From: Melioribacteraceae bacterium
Lineage (GTDB): Bacteria > Bacteroidota > Ignavibacteria > Ignavibacteriales > Melioribacteraceae
Direction: 5' to 3'
Assembly (NCBI GenBank): GCA_023230485.1
Contig: JALNXG010000009.1
Location: 3,333-67,332 of the forward strand
Length of the DNA stretch: 64,000 nucleotides
Each line of letters begins with the position of its first letter. Within the stretch, counting starts at the first letter, position 1. Below the pieces are notes generated by a model. That model searched no databases. It was not told where the DNA came from and was given only the letters and a program-made list of their open reading frames with translations. The translations under genes and the position numbers were made by a program. Positions 1-8,515 of the stretch are shown here, one piece after another.

Positions 1-2
1 TT

Positions 3-671
3 CAAATGGGTTTTGGAATCTATAATTATTACGCTGCCGTTATTCCTACTCGTTATCCGGTTGTAAAACCATTTATGGTATTCTTCCCCAAAGGGGATAA
101 AGATAAGGGACTAAAACAGTTAGAGCATGTCGCCTTTAATGGACGATACACTAAAATTGAATCGCGCTATTTTTTGATGACACTCTATTTTCAATTTGAA
201 AATAATTGGGAAGAGGCAATGAAATACGCAAAACTATTGATTAAAGATTATCCGGATAATCCAGTTTTTCAAAAATATTACGGAACGATATTCGTAAGAA
301 AAAATGATTATGAATCAGCACAGAAAGTATTTAGAAATGTTCTCGATAAAGTAAAAAAAGGTTACCCTGCATATAACGATCGATTTGAAAGAGAAGCAGA
401 GTATTATATCGGTATGCACCATCGCGAAAAAGGGAATATCGATTCTACTGTTTATTACCTTTCTAAAAGTGTAGCGATTTCCAAAGTGATTGAAAAAGAT
501 GAACCGAAAGGATTTTTAATTATGGGTTCACTATATCTTGCAATGGCTTATGATAAGATAGGACGCCGTCAAGATGCAATAAAACTATATAAAGAAGTAT
601 TAGAATATAAAGATAGAAGCAACTCCCACAAACTTGCCGAACAATACCTCAAAACTCCGTATAAAGATTAG
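3..671 (+). CDS. TPR-repeat protein, 5'-truncated by window edge
   Basis: The frame is open to the left edge of the window, so the first visible Met (position 6) is probably internal and the true start lies outside. The visible ~221 residues are mostly helical and carry tetratricopeptide-type repeats: a pair around residues 55-110 (EEAMKYAKLLIKDYPDNP, then YESAQKVF) and another pair around residues 135-200 ending in GRRQDAIKLYKEVLEY. TPR proteins act as protein-protein scaffolds. There is no catalytic motif, and any signal peptide would lie in the missing N-terminus. The following gene starts 212 bases downstream, so this is probably the last gene of its transcript. The function is unknown; the TPR assignment is fairly secure. 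Confidence 0.7.
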   Translation, partial: QMGFGIYNYYAAVIPTRYPVVKPFMVFFPKGDKDKGLKQLEHVAFNGRYTKIESRYFLMTLYFQFENNWEEAMKYAKLLIKDYPDNPVFQKYYGTIFVRKNDYESAQKVFRNVLDKVKKGYPAYNDRFEREAEYYIGMHHREKGNIDSTVYYLSKSVAISKVIEKDEPKGFLIMGSLYLAMAYDKIGRRQDAIKLYKEVLEYKDRSNSHKLAEQYLKTPYKD

Positions 672-883
672 TTAGTAATCATATTTTCATCCGATTAATT
701 TATTTCTCATTGGTATAGTTTTTTATATGATTTTTCACAAATCTTTAATAAAATAATCTATTTTTTATTCTTATTATATCAATATAAATTGGGATGAAAA
801 GTAAGATAAAATTTTTTGCACTATCTTTTCAACTTGTTTCTCGTTAAATTATTTTCACAAAAACATATATTCATGTTATTACT

Positions 884-2563
884 ATGAAAAAATCATTGCT
901 CATAATTTTGATTATTATTTCTCAAATTTTATCTCCAAATACTTATGGGATAAATTCTTATAATTCATATTCTCATTCAATCAATTACATTTCTGATACA
1001 ACCAAAGTAACTCGCCTTAACATTAATAATATTTCAACATCATTTTCAAATAATGGACTTTCTGATCAGGATCTTGATCAATATTATGCTTTTATGTTTA
1101 TGAAACAGTATAACCTACAAACTTTTTGGTGGACAGGATTTCTTTGGGGTGGAATAATAGACGGTCAAATAAGGGTTAGCGGCAGTTCTTATCATTCAGG
1201 TCTTAAGCCAGGTGGAGACGGTAATATATATAGAGTTAGAAGAGATTATTTAACGGGTGATTTATCGACTGAGATATCAGAAAATGAGGGAACAGAAGAA
1301 GAGATAAGAGAAAAGTATAAAAATGACTGGGATAATTGGCCTGCAAACGAAGGTGCGCCCTTTGAGGATAAAAATAGTAATGGAATTTATGAGCCCGAAA
1401 TTGATATTCCGGGCATTATTGACGCTGATCAAACAGTCTGGTTCAAAGCAAATGATTTTGATACGACACAAACGAGGTATTTATATGGTTCACTCCCTTT
1501 AGAGACAGAGCTACAAGCAACATACTGGGCATACCATAGAGATTCACCTTTAGATAATATGATTTTTAGGAAGTATAAAATCACTAATAAAGGCAAAAGC
1601 GAAATAAAGAATATGTACTGCTCTATATTTACAGACCCGGATATTGGAATGCCGGGAGATGATTATGTAGGGTATGATTCAGTAAATTCCTTAGCATACG
1701 TATATAATTATTCAGATAAAGACAATTTTTTTGAATATTATGAATTAAAATTTCCACCACATTCAGCAGGGTTTTGCTTGCTAAAAGGTCCCACGGTAAA
1801 CAAAGAAAACATAGGAATATCATCTTTTAATTTCTATATAAATGGAAGTGTAGAATATCATAATCCTATAAATGGTTCATATGAAGAAGGCACGTTAATG
1901 ATGTATAATTTATTCCAGGGGAAACCAAATGCTGATAATTATTATAAGATACCGGAAGAACTAGGAGGGGGATATACTCCATATCCATTTGCAGGTAATC
2001 CTGTTACAGGTGAGGGATGGATAGAGGGTATTTTAAAAGAACCTTCCGGACGCCCTTATGATCCGGGTAATAGGAATATGGGTTTCTCGACCGGACCTTT
2101 TGATCTAAAACCGGGAGAATTTCAAGAAGTAATATATTCACAATTATGTACCGGAGGGGTTGGGTATTCATCACGTTTTGAGGGAATAGATTCCTTAAAA
2201 TCACATGCAAAATTTGCAAAAGAATTTTATAAAAGTATTTCGGATAAAGTTACATCAATTGAAACAGAAGAAGAAAATATCCCATCAGATTACATGCTAT
2301 ATCAAAACTATCCAAATCCATTTAACCCGACCACTACAATTGAATACGCTCTTCCGACTGAAGGAAATGTAAAACTTGAGGTTTATAATTCATTGGGGCA
2401 ATTAGTGAATGTATTGGTAGAGCGATATCAAAACGCAGGTAGACAAAAAGTAAGTTGGAATGGAAAAGATTCTTATGGAAGTTCGGTTTCAAGCGGAATA
2501 TATTTCTATCGGCTCAAAACAAATAATTTTTCTCAAGTAAAGAAAATGATCCTGATGAAGTAA
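884..2563 (+). CDS. Secreted protein with C-terminal T9SS sorting domain
   Basis: A 559-residue exported protein. Residues 1-23 form a signal peptide (MKKS followed by a hydrophobic run). The body (about 30-460) matches no family I can name; it is rich in Gly, Asp and aromatics and contains Asp-rich stretches near residue 165 (EDKNSNGIYEPE) that resemble calcium-binding turns. Residues ~470-559 are a type IX secretion sorting domain: QNYPNPFNPTTTIEY at its start, a FlgD-like beta sandwich, then SSGIYFYRL and a basic end (KKMILMK). In the family this domain sends the protein through the T9SS to the cell surface. No good ribosome binding site precedes the ATG. It ends at a bidirectional terminator facing the PorQ-like gene. 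The role is unknown; the secretion route is well supported. Confidence 0.85.
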   Translation: MKKSLLIILIIISQILSPNTYGINSYNSYSHSINYISDTTKVTRLNINNISTSFSNNGLSDQDLDQYYAFMFMKQYNLQTFWWTGFLWGGIIDGQIRVSGSSYHSGLKPGGDGNIYRVRRDYLTGDLSTEISENEGTEEEIREKYKNDWDNWPANEGAPFEDKNSNGIYEPEIDIPGIIDADQTVWFKANDFDTTQTRYLYGSLPLETELQATYWAYHRDSPLDNMIFRKYKITNKGKSEIKNMYCSIFTDPDIGMPGDDYVGYDSVNSLAYVYNYSDKDNFFEYYELKFPPHSAGFCLLKGPTVNKENIGISSFNFYINGSVEYHNPINGSYEEGTLMMYNLFQGKPNADNYYKIPEELGGGYTPYPFAGNPVTGEGWIEGILKEPSGRPYDPGNRNMGFSTGPFDLKPGEFQEVIYSQLCTGGVGYSSRFEGIDSLKSHAKFAKEFYKSISDKVTSIETEEENIPSDYMLYQNYPNPFNPTTTIEYALPTEGNVKLEVYNSLGQLVNVLVERYQNAGRQKVSWNGKDSYGSSVSSGIYFYRLKTNNFSQVKKMILMK

Positions 2564-2600
2564 AATTCTTAGTGGAATTGGAAATTTATATCTATAAAAA

Positions 2601-2627
2601 AACCCCGCATATACGGGGTTTTCTTTT
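2601..2627. terminator. Bidirectional rho-independent terminator
   Basis: A perfect 7-bp stem AACCCCG/CGGGGTT (2601-2607 with 2614-2620) around a 6-nt loop. It is followed by TTCTTTT on the + strand and by a T-run on the - strand (the A-run 2596-2602). It lies between the convergent T9SS cargo gene and the PorQ-like gene and can end both transcripts. Confidence 0.85.
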
Positions 2628-2640
2628 ATTTGAATTGCTT

Positions 2641-3570
2641 CTATAATGAAGTCGATATTCCGAATCGGTGGATTGCACCTACAAGTCCAAGTGAGGAGAA
2701 GGCGTAATCAACATTATAACTGCTGACCTTAAATCCGAATCCAAGACTAAAGCCCGCTAATCCGGTAGTTGTCCCGATCTTCAAATCTTTTCTTTTAGCG
2801 TTATCATAACCTAATCGTAATCTGAATGACTGTCCGAGTTTAAACTCACCACCAGCTGAAATATTTTTGAATCGGCTGAAAAAATTATCTTCTTTTTCAT
2901 TCAACTTATTAAATGACCAGAATAATCTAAATGGAAGTTTCTCTAATTCTTTAGAAAAACCAATGCGCATATCTAAGGGGAGGTCTTCATTTTTATTCAT
3001 ATATGAACTGATTTGACTTCCAAGATTAAGAATCGAAAATCCAAAATGCCATTTGCTATCGGGGATTTCGTAATGAAGTCCCATATCGAATGCATAGCCC
3101 GTTGAGGATTGATCGGCAATTGCTGAATAGATAAACTTAGCATTGACACCATAATAGAAATTGGAGTCAAGATAGTTTGTGTAACCAATTAAAGCGGCGA
3201 GATCGCCTGCACCAAATTCACCTAATTTTTCCCCTCTTTCTGTCGCTTCCGTAAAACTGCCATAATTAATATATTGTACCGCGGCAGTAAATCTACCGAG
3301 ACCTTCATAATACTTAGAGCCGGCAAGGCTTGCCGAATTAATATCCATCAAATGTTTGACAAACGAGAATGAAACGGGAGTGCCTTCTAAAGTGCCTGCA
3401 CCTGCAGGATTATAAAAGATTACATTTATATCTTTATCGGCAGAAACAAAACTTCCCGATAGCGCCGCTGCGCGCGGACTATAATCTAATCGTAAAAATT
3501 CATATATATTTTGTGCTTGTAAAACGGTCGTTAATAAGATAAATAAGACTATAAGATTCTTTTTAAACAT
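2641..3570 (-). CDS. porQ: PorQ-like outer-membrane protein (T9SS-associated, PorV/PorQ family)
   Basis: Translation most likely starts at the ATG at 3570 (309 aa): it follows AGGA at good spacing and gives a clean signal peptide ending LQAQ. A frame-open ATG at 3621 would add 17 residues without a ribosome binding site. The mature start, YEFLRLDYSPRAAALSG, matches the PorV/PorQ/FadL-like family, in which an R-AAL-G motif follows the signal peptide. The rest alternates beta strands typical of an outer-membrane barrel (for example FSFVKHLMDI, GFSILNLGSQ, and a C-terminal IHRFGISTSL). PorQ and PorV proteins are T9SS outer-membrane accessory proteins. The converging gene and two others here carry T9SS sorting tails, consistent with this role. 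PorQ is favoured over PorV on the N-terminal motif, but this is not certain. Confidence 0.75.
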   Translation of the reverse strand: MFKKNLIVLFILLTTVLQAQNIYEFLRLDYSPRAAALSGSFVSADKDINVIFYNPAGAGTLEGTPVSFSFVKHLMDINSASLAGSKYYEGLGRFTAAVQYINYGSFTEATERGEKLGEFGAGDLAALIGYTNYLDSNFYYGVNAKFIYSAIADQSSTGYAFDMGLHYEIPDSKWHFGFSILNLGSQISSYMNKNEDLPLDMRIGFSKELEKLPFRLFWSFNKLNEKEDNFFSRFKNISAGGEFKLGQSFRLRLGYDNAKRKDLKIGTTTGLAGFSLGFGFKVSSYNVDYAFSSLGLVGAIHRFGISTSL

Positions 3571-3710
3571 AACATTCCTAAAATGATTTACGATTTTAAA
3601 GATAATAGAATATAAAGGCAAGGTAAAATAAAATGGATGCTTCCGATTTTCAGGAACAATTGTATATTTGTATATGTTAGAATTTCAGAATATTTAAAGG
3701 AACAAAGAAA

Positions 3711-4565
3711 ATGAACGGATTCAAAACGGTCATATTAATGACGGTTATGATGGTCTTATTCATATTGGTAGGTAATCTCATTGGCGGGCAATCGGGTATG
3801 ATGATTGCATTTGTTTTAGCATTAGTTATGAATTTTGGCTCTTACTGGTTCTCAGATAAAATTGTTTTAGCAATGTATAAGGCAAAGCAGATCGAAAGAA
3901 ATGATATGCCTGAATATTACGATGCAGTGGAAAGATTAGCTTCGGACGCAAATCTTCCAATGCCAAAAGTTTATTTAATTGAAAATCCCACTCCGAATGC
4001 TTTTGCTACCGGGAGGAATCCACAAAATAGTGCTGTTGCCGTTACAACAGGTATTTTGAGAATTTTGAATAGAGATGAACTCGAAGGCGTTATCGCTCAT
4101 GAATTAACGCATATATTAAATAGAGATATATTAGTTGGTACAATTGCCGCCACATTAGTAGGAACTATTACAATGGTAGCACGAATGGCGGGATGGGCTG
4201 CTATGTTTGGCGGTTCTAGCAGAGATGATAAAGAAGGTAGCAGTCCGATTGCTGATTTAGTGCTTATGATTGTTGCACCGATTGCGGCTATACTAATTCA
4301 AATGGCGATATCACGTTCGCGCGAATATTTAGCGGATCAAGGCGGAGCAAGAATTTCGGGCAAACCATTAGCTCTCGCATCGGCACTTAATAAATTGACT
4401 CAAACTAATGAAGTTATTCCAATGCAAAATGCCGGTTCTTCATCTGCTCACATGTTTATCGTTAATCCATTAAGCGGAAAATCTTTAATGAAATTATTCT
4501 CTACTCATCCGCCTGTTGAAGAAAGAGTTGCTCGGCTAAATGAAATAGCCAATGGTAGAAGGTAA
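3711..4565 (+). CDS. htpX: Membrane zinc metalloprotease HtpX
   Basis: M48-family inner-membrane protease that degrades misfolded membrane proteins. At 284 aa it is the usual length. Two N-terminal membrane segments (about 7-22 and 31-47) and a second hydrophobic pair (about 142-162 and 182-200) fit the family topology. The zinc site is HELTH at residues 130-134, with the third ligand Glu205 in SREYLAD. The PTPNAFATGR segment before the active site and the C-terminal STHPPVEERVARL are also diagnostic. A good AAAGGA precedes the ATG. The next gene begins 9 bases downstream. There is no sign of damage. Confidence 0.95.
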   Translation: MNGFKTVILMTVMMVLFILVGNLIGGQSGMMIAFVLALVMNFGSYWFSDKIVLAMYKAKQIERNDMPEYYDAVERLASDANLPMPKVYLIENPTPNAFATGRNPQNSAVAVTTGILRILNRDELEGVIAHELTHILNRDILVGTIAATLVGTITMVARMAGWAAMFGGSSRDDKEGSSPIADLVLMIVAPIAAILIQMAISRSREYLADQGGARISGKPLALASALNKLTQTNEVIPMQNAGSSSAHMFIVNPLSGKSLMKLFSTHPPVEERVARLNEIANGRR

Positions 4566-4574
4566 TTATTTTTT

Positions 4575-5174
4575 GTGAAGAGATTGTTATACATATTGTT
4601 TTTATTGATTTCAGTTAAGTCTGCTCAGGGGCAGACTTACGATAATAATTCTCTATTTATCAAACTTCTTCAAGTAAGTGCAGAAAAATCCGATTCCCTT
4701 TTGAAAGCCAATTCGATTAAATCATTCGATCTAAAATTCGATTCAAATGAGAGATTCCTTTACTACGGTTCTATACTTAATCAGTTTTTCCAAAATAAGG
4801 GTTATCAAATTACTCAAGGAAACCTTGATGCGGAAAACAAGTTGCAGTTTAATTTGATAAGCAGTGATATTAAATATGGAGAGCCGGAAAAAGAAAGTTT
4901 TTTCGGAGACCTTTTGATTACAAGAAGTATGTCGGTTAAAACAGTACAAACGCTCAACAAGAAAGATATACTGCTCGCATCGATAACTTATAATGCAATA
5001 AAGGAAGACACTCTTTTATATGATGAAGCATCGGAATTTGAGAAATCAGGTTCATTTCCGATTAGAAATAATCTTCCCGCAGCACCTATATTTTCAAATT
5101 TATTGGAACCCATTCTAGCTGTTGGAAGTATAGGGATAGTAATAATTCTCCTTTTTACCGTGAGAAGCAATTAA
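4575..5174 (+). CDS. Exported hypothetical protein with C-terminal membrane anchor
   Basis: A 199-residue protein of unknown function with a GTG start 9 bases after htpX. Residues 1-19 are a signal peptide ending AQGQ. The middle (about 20-170) is soluble and periplasmic, mixed alpha/beta, with no motif I recognise. Residues ~175-195 (LEPILAVGSIGIVIILLFTV) form a single transmembrane helix followed by a short basic tail. A type I bitopic periplasmic protein anchored at its C-terminus is inferred. It sits between htpX and bamD, which hints at an envelope-maintenance role but does not prove it. Confidence 0.7.
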   Translation: MKRLLYILFLLISVKSAQGQTYDNNSLFIKLLQVSAEKSDSLLKANSIKSFDLKFDSNERFLYYGSILNQFFQNKGYQITQGNLDAENKLQFNLISSDIKYGEPEKESFFGDLLITRSMSVKTVQTLNKKDILLASITYNAIKEDTLLYDEASEFEKSGSFPIRNNLPAAPIFSNLLEPILAVGSIGIVIILLFTVRSN

Positions 5175-5217
5175 AAATTGTTTATATTTAAATCTTACTT
5201 AAAATTTAACTTAAAAT

Positions 5218-5967
5218 ATGACTAAAAAATTATTATTAATACCGATAGCCGCACTAATGCTATGGAACTGTTCATCGACAGTGGATACAAGCCAATTTAA
5301 TTCCGAAGAGTTTTATAATTACACAATGGAATTATATAACAACGAAGATTATGAAAAGGCAGTGCAGGAATTTCAAGCATTGGTTCTTCAATTCCCGGGC
5401 AGCGCTGTAAGTGATGACGCACAATATTATCTTGGTATGACATATTTCAAAAGAGAGCAATTTCTTCTTGCCGCTTATGAATATAGCAAATTAATCAGGA
5501 ATATTCCCGCAAGTCCATTCGTGGCTGATGCTCAGTTTATGCTTGCTGAATCGTACTATCAATTATCACCACCATATCAATTAGATCAAGCATACACAAA
5601 AAAATCGATTGAAGAGTTTCAGGCATTTATAGATTTCTTTCCTGCAAATACAAAAGTGGAAGAAGCTTCACGAAAAATTGTGGAACTGACGGAAAAGCTT
5701 GCTGAAAAAGAATATAGAGCCGCACTCATTTATGAACGTATGGAATATGATAAAGCCGCAATTAAATATTATCAAAATGTTGCCGAAATTTATCACGATA
5801 CAAAATTTGCTCCGATTGCATTATATAATAAGATTCAATTAGAATTAAAAAGAGAGATGAAAAAAGAAGCCATTGCTGATATCAGTATTTTTCTTAATCG
5901 TTATAATGAAAATGAAAACGCAGGGAAATTGAGAGATATCGAAGCAGAGCTTACAAAGGAAAATTAA
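5218..5967 (+). CDS. bamD: Outer-membrane assembly lipoprotein BamD
   Basis: BamD is the essential TPR lipoprotein of the BAM complex that inserts beta-barrels into the outer membrane. Residues 1-17 are a lipoprotein signal (AALMLWN) with the lipidated Cys at 18. After it come TPR repeats: EEFYNYTMELYNNEDYEKAVQEF (cut here to its role, residues 29-51), SDDAQYYLGMTYFKREQF, and ADAQFMLAESYYQL, followed by the SIEEFQAFIDFFP segment typical of YfiO/BamD. At 249 aa the length is normal. It is followed without a gap by a thioesterase gene. The Lgt needed to lipidate it is also encoded in this window. Confidence 0.9.
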   Translation: MTKKLLLIPIAALMLWNCSSTVDTSQFNSEEFYNYTMELYNNEDYEKAVQEFQALVLQFPGSAVSDDAQYYLGMTYFKREQFLLAAYEYSKLIRNIPASPFVADAQFMLAESYYQLSPPYQLDQAYTKKSIEEFQAFIDFFPANTKVEEASRKIVELTEKLAEKEYRAALIYERMEYDKAAIKYYQNVAEIYHDTKFAPIALYNKIQLELKREMKKEAIADISIFLNRYNENENAGKLRDIEAELTKEN

Positions 5968-6444
5968 TTGGATAACAGAATCAAAAAGGTTGCAGATTCT
6001 ATTTTAATAATGACTGAGCTTGTACTGCCGAATCATACTAATCAGCTTGGTAATTTGCTTGGTGGGCAGTTGATGCATTGGATCGATATATGCGCTGCAC
6101 TTTCTGCGGCAAAACATTCACAAAGAATTTGCGTTACCGCTTCGGTTGATAAAATTGATTTTCATCATCCCATTAAACTCGGGCAAGTAGTAACTTTGTA
6201 TGCTTCAGTTAATAGAGTTTTTAGAACTTCGATGGAAGTAGGAGTGAAAGTTTTTGGCGAATCCCATATAGAAGGAACTAAATTTCATAGCAACACGGCA
6301 TATTTAACTTTTGTAAGTTTAGATGAAGAAAGAAAACCCGTTAAAACATTTGAAATCATACCGGAAAGTGATGATGAAAAGAGAAGATATGAAGAAGCTC
6401 TTAAAAGAAGAGAAAATCGACTTTCGACACGGGGTAAAATCTAA
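5968..6444 (+). CDS. Acyl-CoA thioesterase, YciA/BFIT-type hot-dog fold
   Basis: A 158-residue single hot-dog domain. The TTG start directly abuts the bamD stop, with AAAGGA 7 nt upstream. The family signature is clear: LPNHTNQLGNLLGGQLMHWID (residues about 21-41), containing the Asn and Asp residues used for catalysis in this family, then TASVDKIDFHHPIKLGQ. Members hydrolyse acyl-CoA esters in the cytoplasm; substrate preference cannot be read from the sequence. The C-terminus is highly charged (KRRYEEALKRREN). The next gene begins inside its 3' end in another frame. Confidence 0.88.
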   Translation: MDNRIKKVADSILIMTELVLPNHTNQLGNLLGGQLMHWIDICAALSAAKHSQRICVTASVDKIDFHHPIKLGQVVTLYASVNRVFRTSMEVGVKVFGESHIEGTKFHSNTAYLTFVSLDEERKPVKTFEIIPESDDEKRRYEEALKRRENRLSTRGKI

Positions 6445-8515
6445 ACTTTTCGCATTTTTTGTTCTATTAAATTCACTCCTTTCGGCACAAGTTCCTCTTA
6501 ATGGATTTGTTAATTTAAGTAAAGCAGATTCCAAAATTCTCTCGGGTAAATTATTCAATCTAGATTACAATCTTGATGGCTATCGTGATTTAATAGTCTT
6601 TGATTCCGGAAGCAATAAATATAGCGCAATTGAAGGCAGTTCATCAAATACAAATCAAAAAATATCTTCACGCTATTCCCCATATCAAATAAGCGCAATA
6701 ATACCGTTTAATGCAAATGAGAAGAGCCGAAGTTATTATTTTGTTTCACGAAAAAGCAGAGTACTTGGAATTGCTTCGTTTAATAAATCCGGTTCAATAA
6801 ATTTAAGGACGACTCTCAAAATAGAATCATTTCCTAATTTTATAGATGCGGCGGATATTGATGATGATGGAGTATCCGAGATTCTTACTTCGGGGATTTT
6901 GGAAAATGGTCTCCGGACATATAAATTAATTCGTAATAGAATTGTACTTAATCAAGAAATTAGTGATCGAACTTTTTTTAAAGCACTATTCATTGATCTG
7001 GATTATGATGGTTATCCTGATATTGCCGCATTAGATTCTAAGAGAAGAAACCTAACATTTTTCTACAATGACGGTACAGGAAATTATTATGAATATCGTT
7101 CTAAATCGTTATCGTATGCAGTTAATAATTTTATTTCGGAAGATATCGATTTTGACAACTTTACTGAATTAATTGCATCTAATGACAATGGATTTGAGAT
7201 ATTAAAAGGAGATTCTGTTTCTTCGTTCGAGAAAAAGATTTTTATAACAACAAAAACATCTCCGGAGAAATTCATTGTAGCTGATTTTAATTCCAATGGG
7301 TATAATGATTTTGCTTATTTGGATTCGAGCGGTTCAATGTATTTAATATTTTCGGATAATGGCGGAAAATACTTTCCCCCAATTGAATATTTATCAAAAG
7401 AAAATGTAATTAACTTGGAAAGTTTTATTGATAGACGCGGGAATAATCTTTCAGCATTAAGCGGGCAGGGGATGATATTTAATTATTCGTCAATAAAATC
7501 TATGAAGAAAGAATTTAATATTTCTTTTGGAATCAATCCCGATAAACTTTGTTTCTTTAATTATAGTAATGATCGGTATAGCGATTTGATGATCTATGAT
7601 AAAACGAAACAGAAGGCAATTACTATTTTATCTGATTTATCGGGAATACCAAATGAGTATAATGAGTTTTTAACTGCTTCGAGTCATACTAAGATTAAAT
7701 GCGACGATCTGCACTCTACTTCAAAAACATTTTATTTTTATAGCGATGGCGGAAGAGAGATAGAAATTCTAAAGATTAATTTTCGTAAAGGTAAGACCGA
7801 AAGAAAAATAATTTATACTTCGATCCCAATTAGGGATCTATTTATTTCGAGAGATATGTCGAAAGATTATCAATCTGTTTATGTGCTCGGTATTGTAAGC
7901 GGCGTATTAGTTAAATCTGAATTTCAATTTAGGAATTTTAGATATGTCTCAACCGGGAGCGAAAACATAGATGTAAATGCTGTTACTGCACGCTTTAATC
8001 CTTTAACACGCTTAGAAATATTTTCTGTGAATAAGAAGAAACAGAAATACAATTTCGTGAGATACAGCTACCAAAATAGCAAATATGAAAAGACTTTAAT
8101 TAAAACAGTTGAAGAAAATCCTGAAGATAAAATCTATCTTTCAATTTTTAGAGCGGATTACAATAGGACTTATACGGCGGCAGTAGCTTTTGTTAATGAT
8201 AAAAATTGTAATATTGCATTAACATCAGGCAGAGGTAACACTGAAATTAATTTACCAAATTTCACTATTGATGGGGCGGGACTTTTTCTCGATTTCGATC
8301 TTAAGCGTAATGTGCTTTCGATGTTTTTAAAAAATATTTTTGATGGAGAAATAGTTAAATTTGCATATAATAAAGATTGGCAAATGAGTAAACGAATTTC
8401 GATCTTTAAAACGAAAGAAGATTACAAATTTACTCTCAATCAGTTGAATAGTAGAAATACATATTTAGTATATAATATCTTCGGTACAAATTCAGTTTCA
8501 TTCAAGGAATTATGA
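6389..8515 (+). CDS. Exported FG-GAP/VCBS repeat protein
   Basis: A long exported protein that overlaps the end of the thioesterase gene. The start is uncertain: ATGs at 6323, 6371, 6374 and 6389 are all in frame. I chose 6389 because it gives the shortest n-region before the hydrophobic LFAFFVLLNSLLSAQ. The body carries repeated calcium-loop motifs of the VCBS/FG-GAP type: DYNLDGYRDLIVF, ADIDDDGVSEIL, DLDYDGYPDIAAL, DIDFDNFTEL and ADFNSNGYNDFAYL, which build a beta propeller. Such proteins sit at the cell surface or in the periplasm. No catalytic residues or T9SS tail are visible. Its stop overlaps the next ATG (ATGA), so it is translationally coupled to the metalloprotease gene. Substrate and role are unknown. 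Confidence 0.78.
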   Translation: MKKLLKEEKIDFRHGVKSKLFAFFVLLNSLLSAQVPLNGFVNLSKADSKILSGKLFNLDYNLDGYRDLIVFDSGSNKYSAIEGSSSNTNQKISSRYSPYQISAIIPFNANEKSRSYYFVSRKSRVLGIASFNKSGSINLRTTLKIESFPNFIDAADIDDDGVSEILTSGILENGLRTYKLIRNRIVLNQEISDRTFFKALFIDLDYDGYPDIAALDSKRRNLTFFYNDGTGNYYEYRSKSLSYAVNNFISEDIDFDNFTELIASNDNGFEILKGDSVSSFEKKIFITTKTSPEKFIVADFNSNGYNDFAYLDSSGSMYLIFSDNGGKYFPPIEYLSKENVINLESFIDRRGNNLSALSGQGMIFNYSSIKSMKKEFNISFGINPDKLCFFNYSNDRYSDLMIYDKTKQKAITILSDLSGIPNEYNEFLTASSHTKIKCDDLHSTSKTFYFYSDGGREIEILKINFRKGKTERKIIYTSIPIRDLFISRDMSKDYQSVYVLGIVSGVLVKSEFQFRNFRYVSTGSENIDVNAVTARFNPLTRLEIFSVNKKKQKYNFVRYSYQNSKYEKTLIKTVEENPEDKIYLSIFRADYNRTYTAAVAFVNDKNCNIALTSGRGNTEINLPNFTIDGAGLFLDFDLKRNVLSMFLKNIFDGEIVKFAYNKDWQMSKRISIFKTKEDYKFTLNQLNSRNTYLVYNIFGTNSVSFKEL

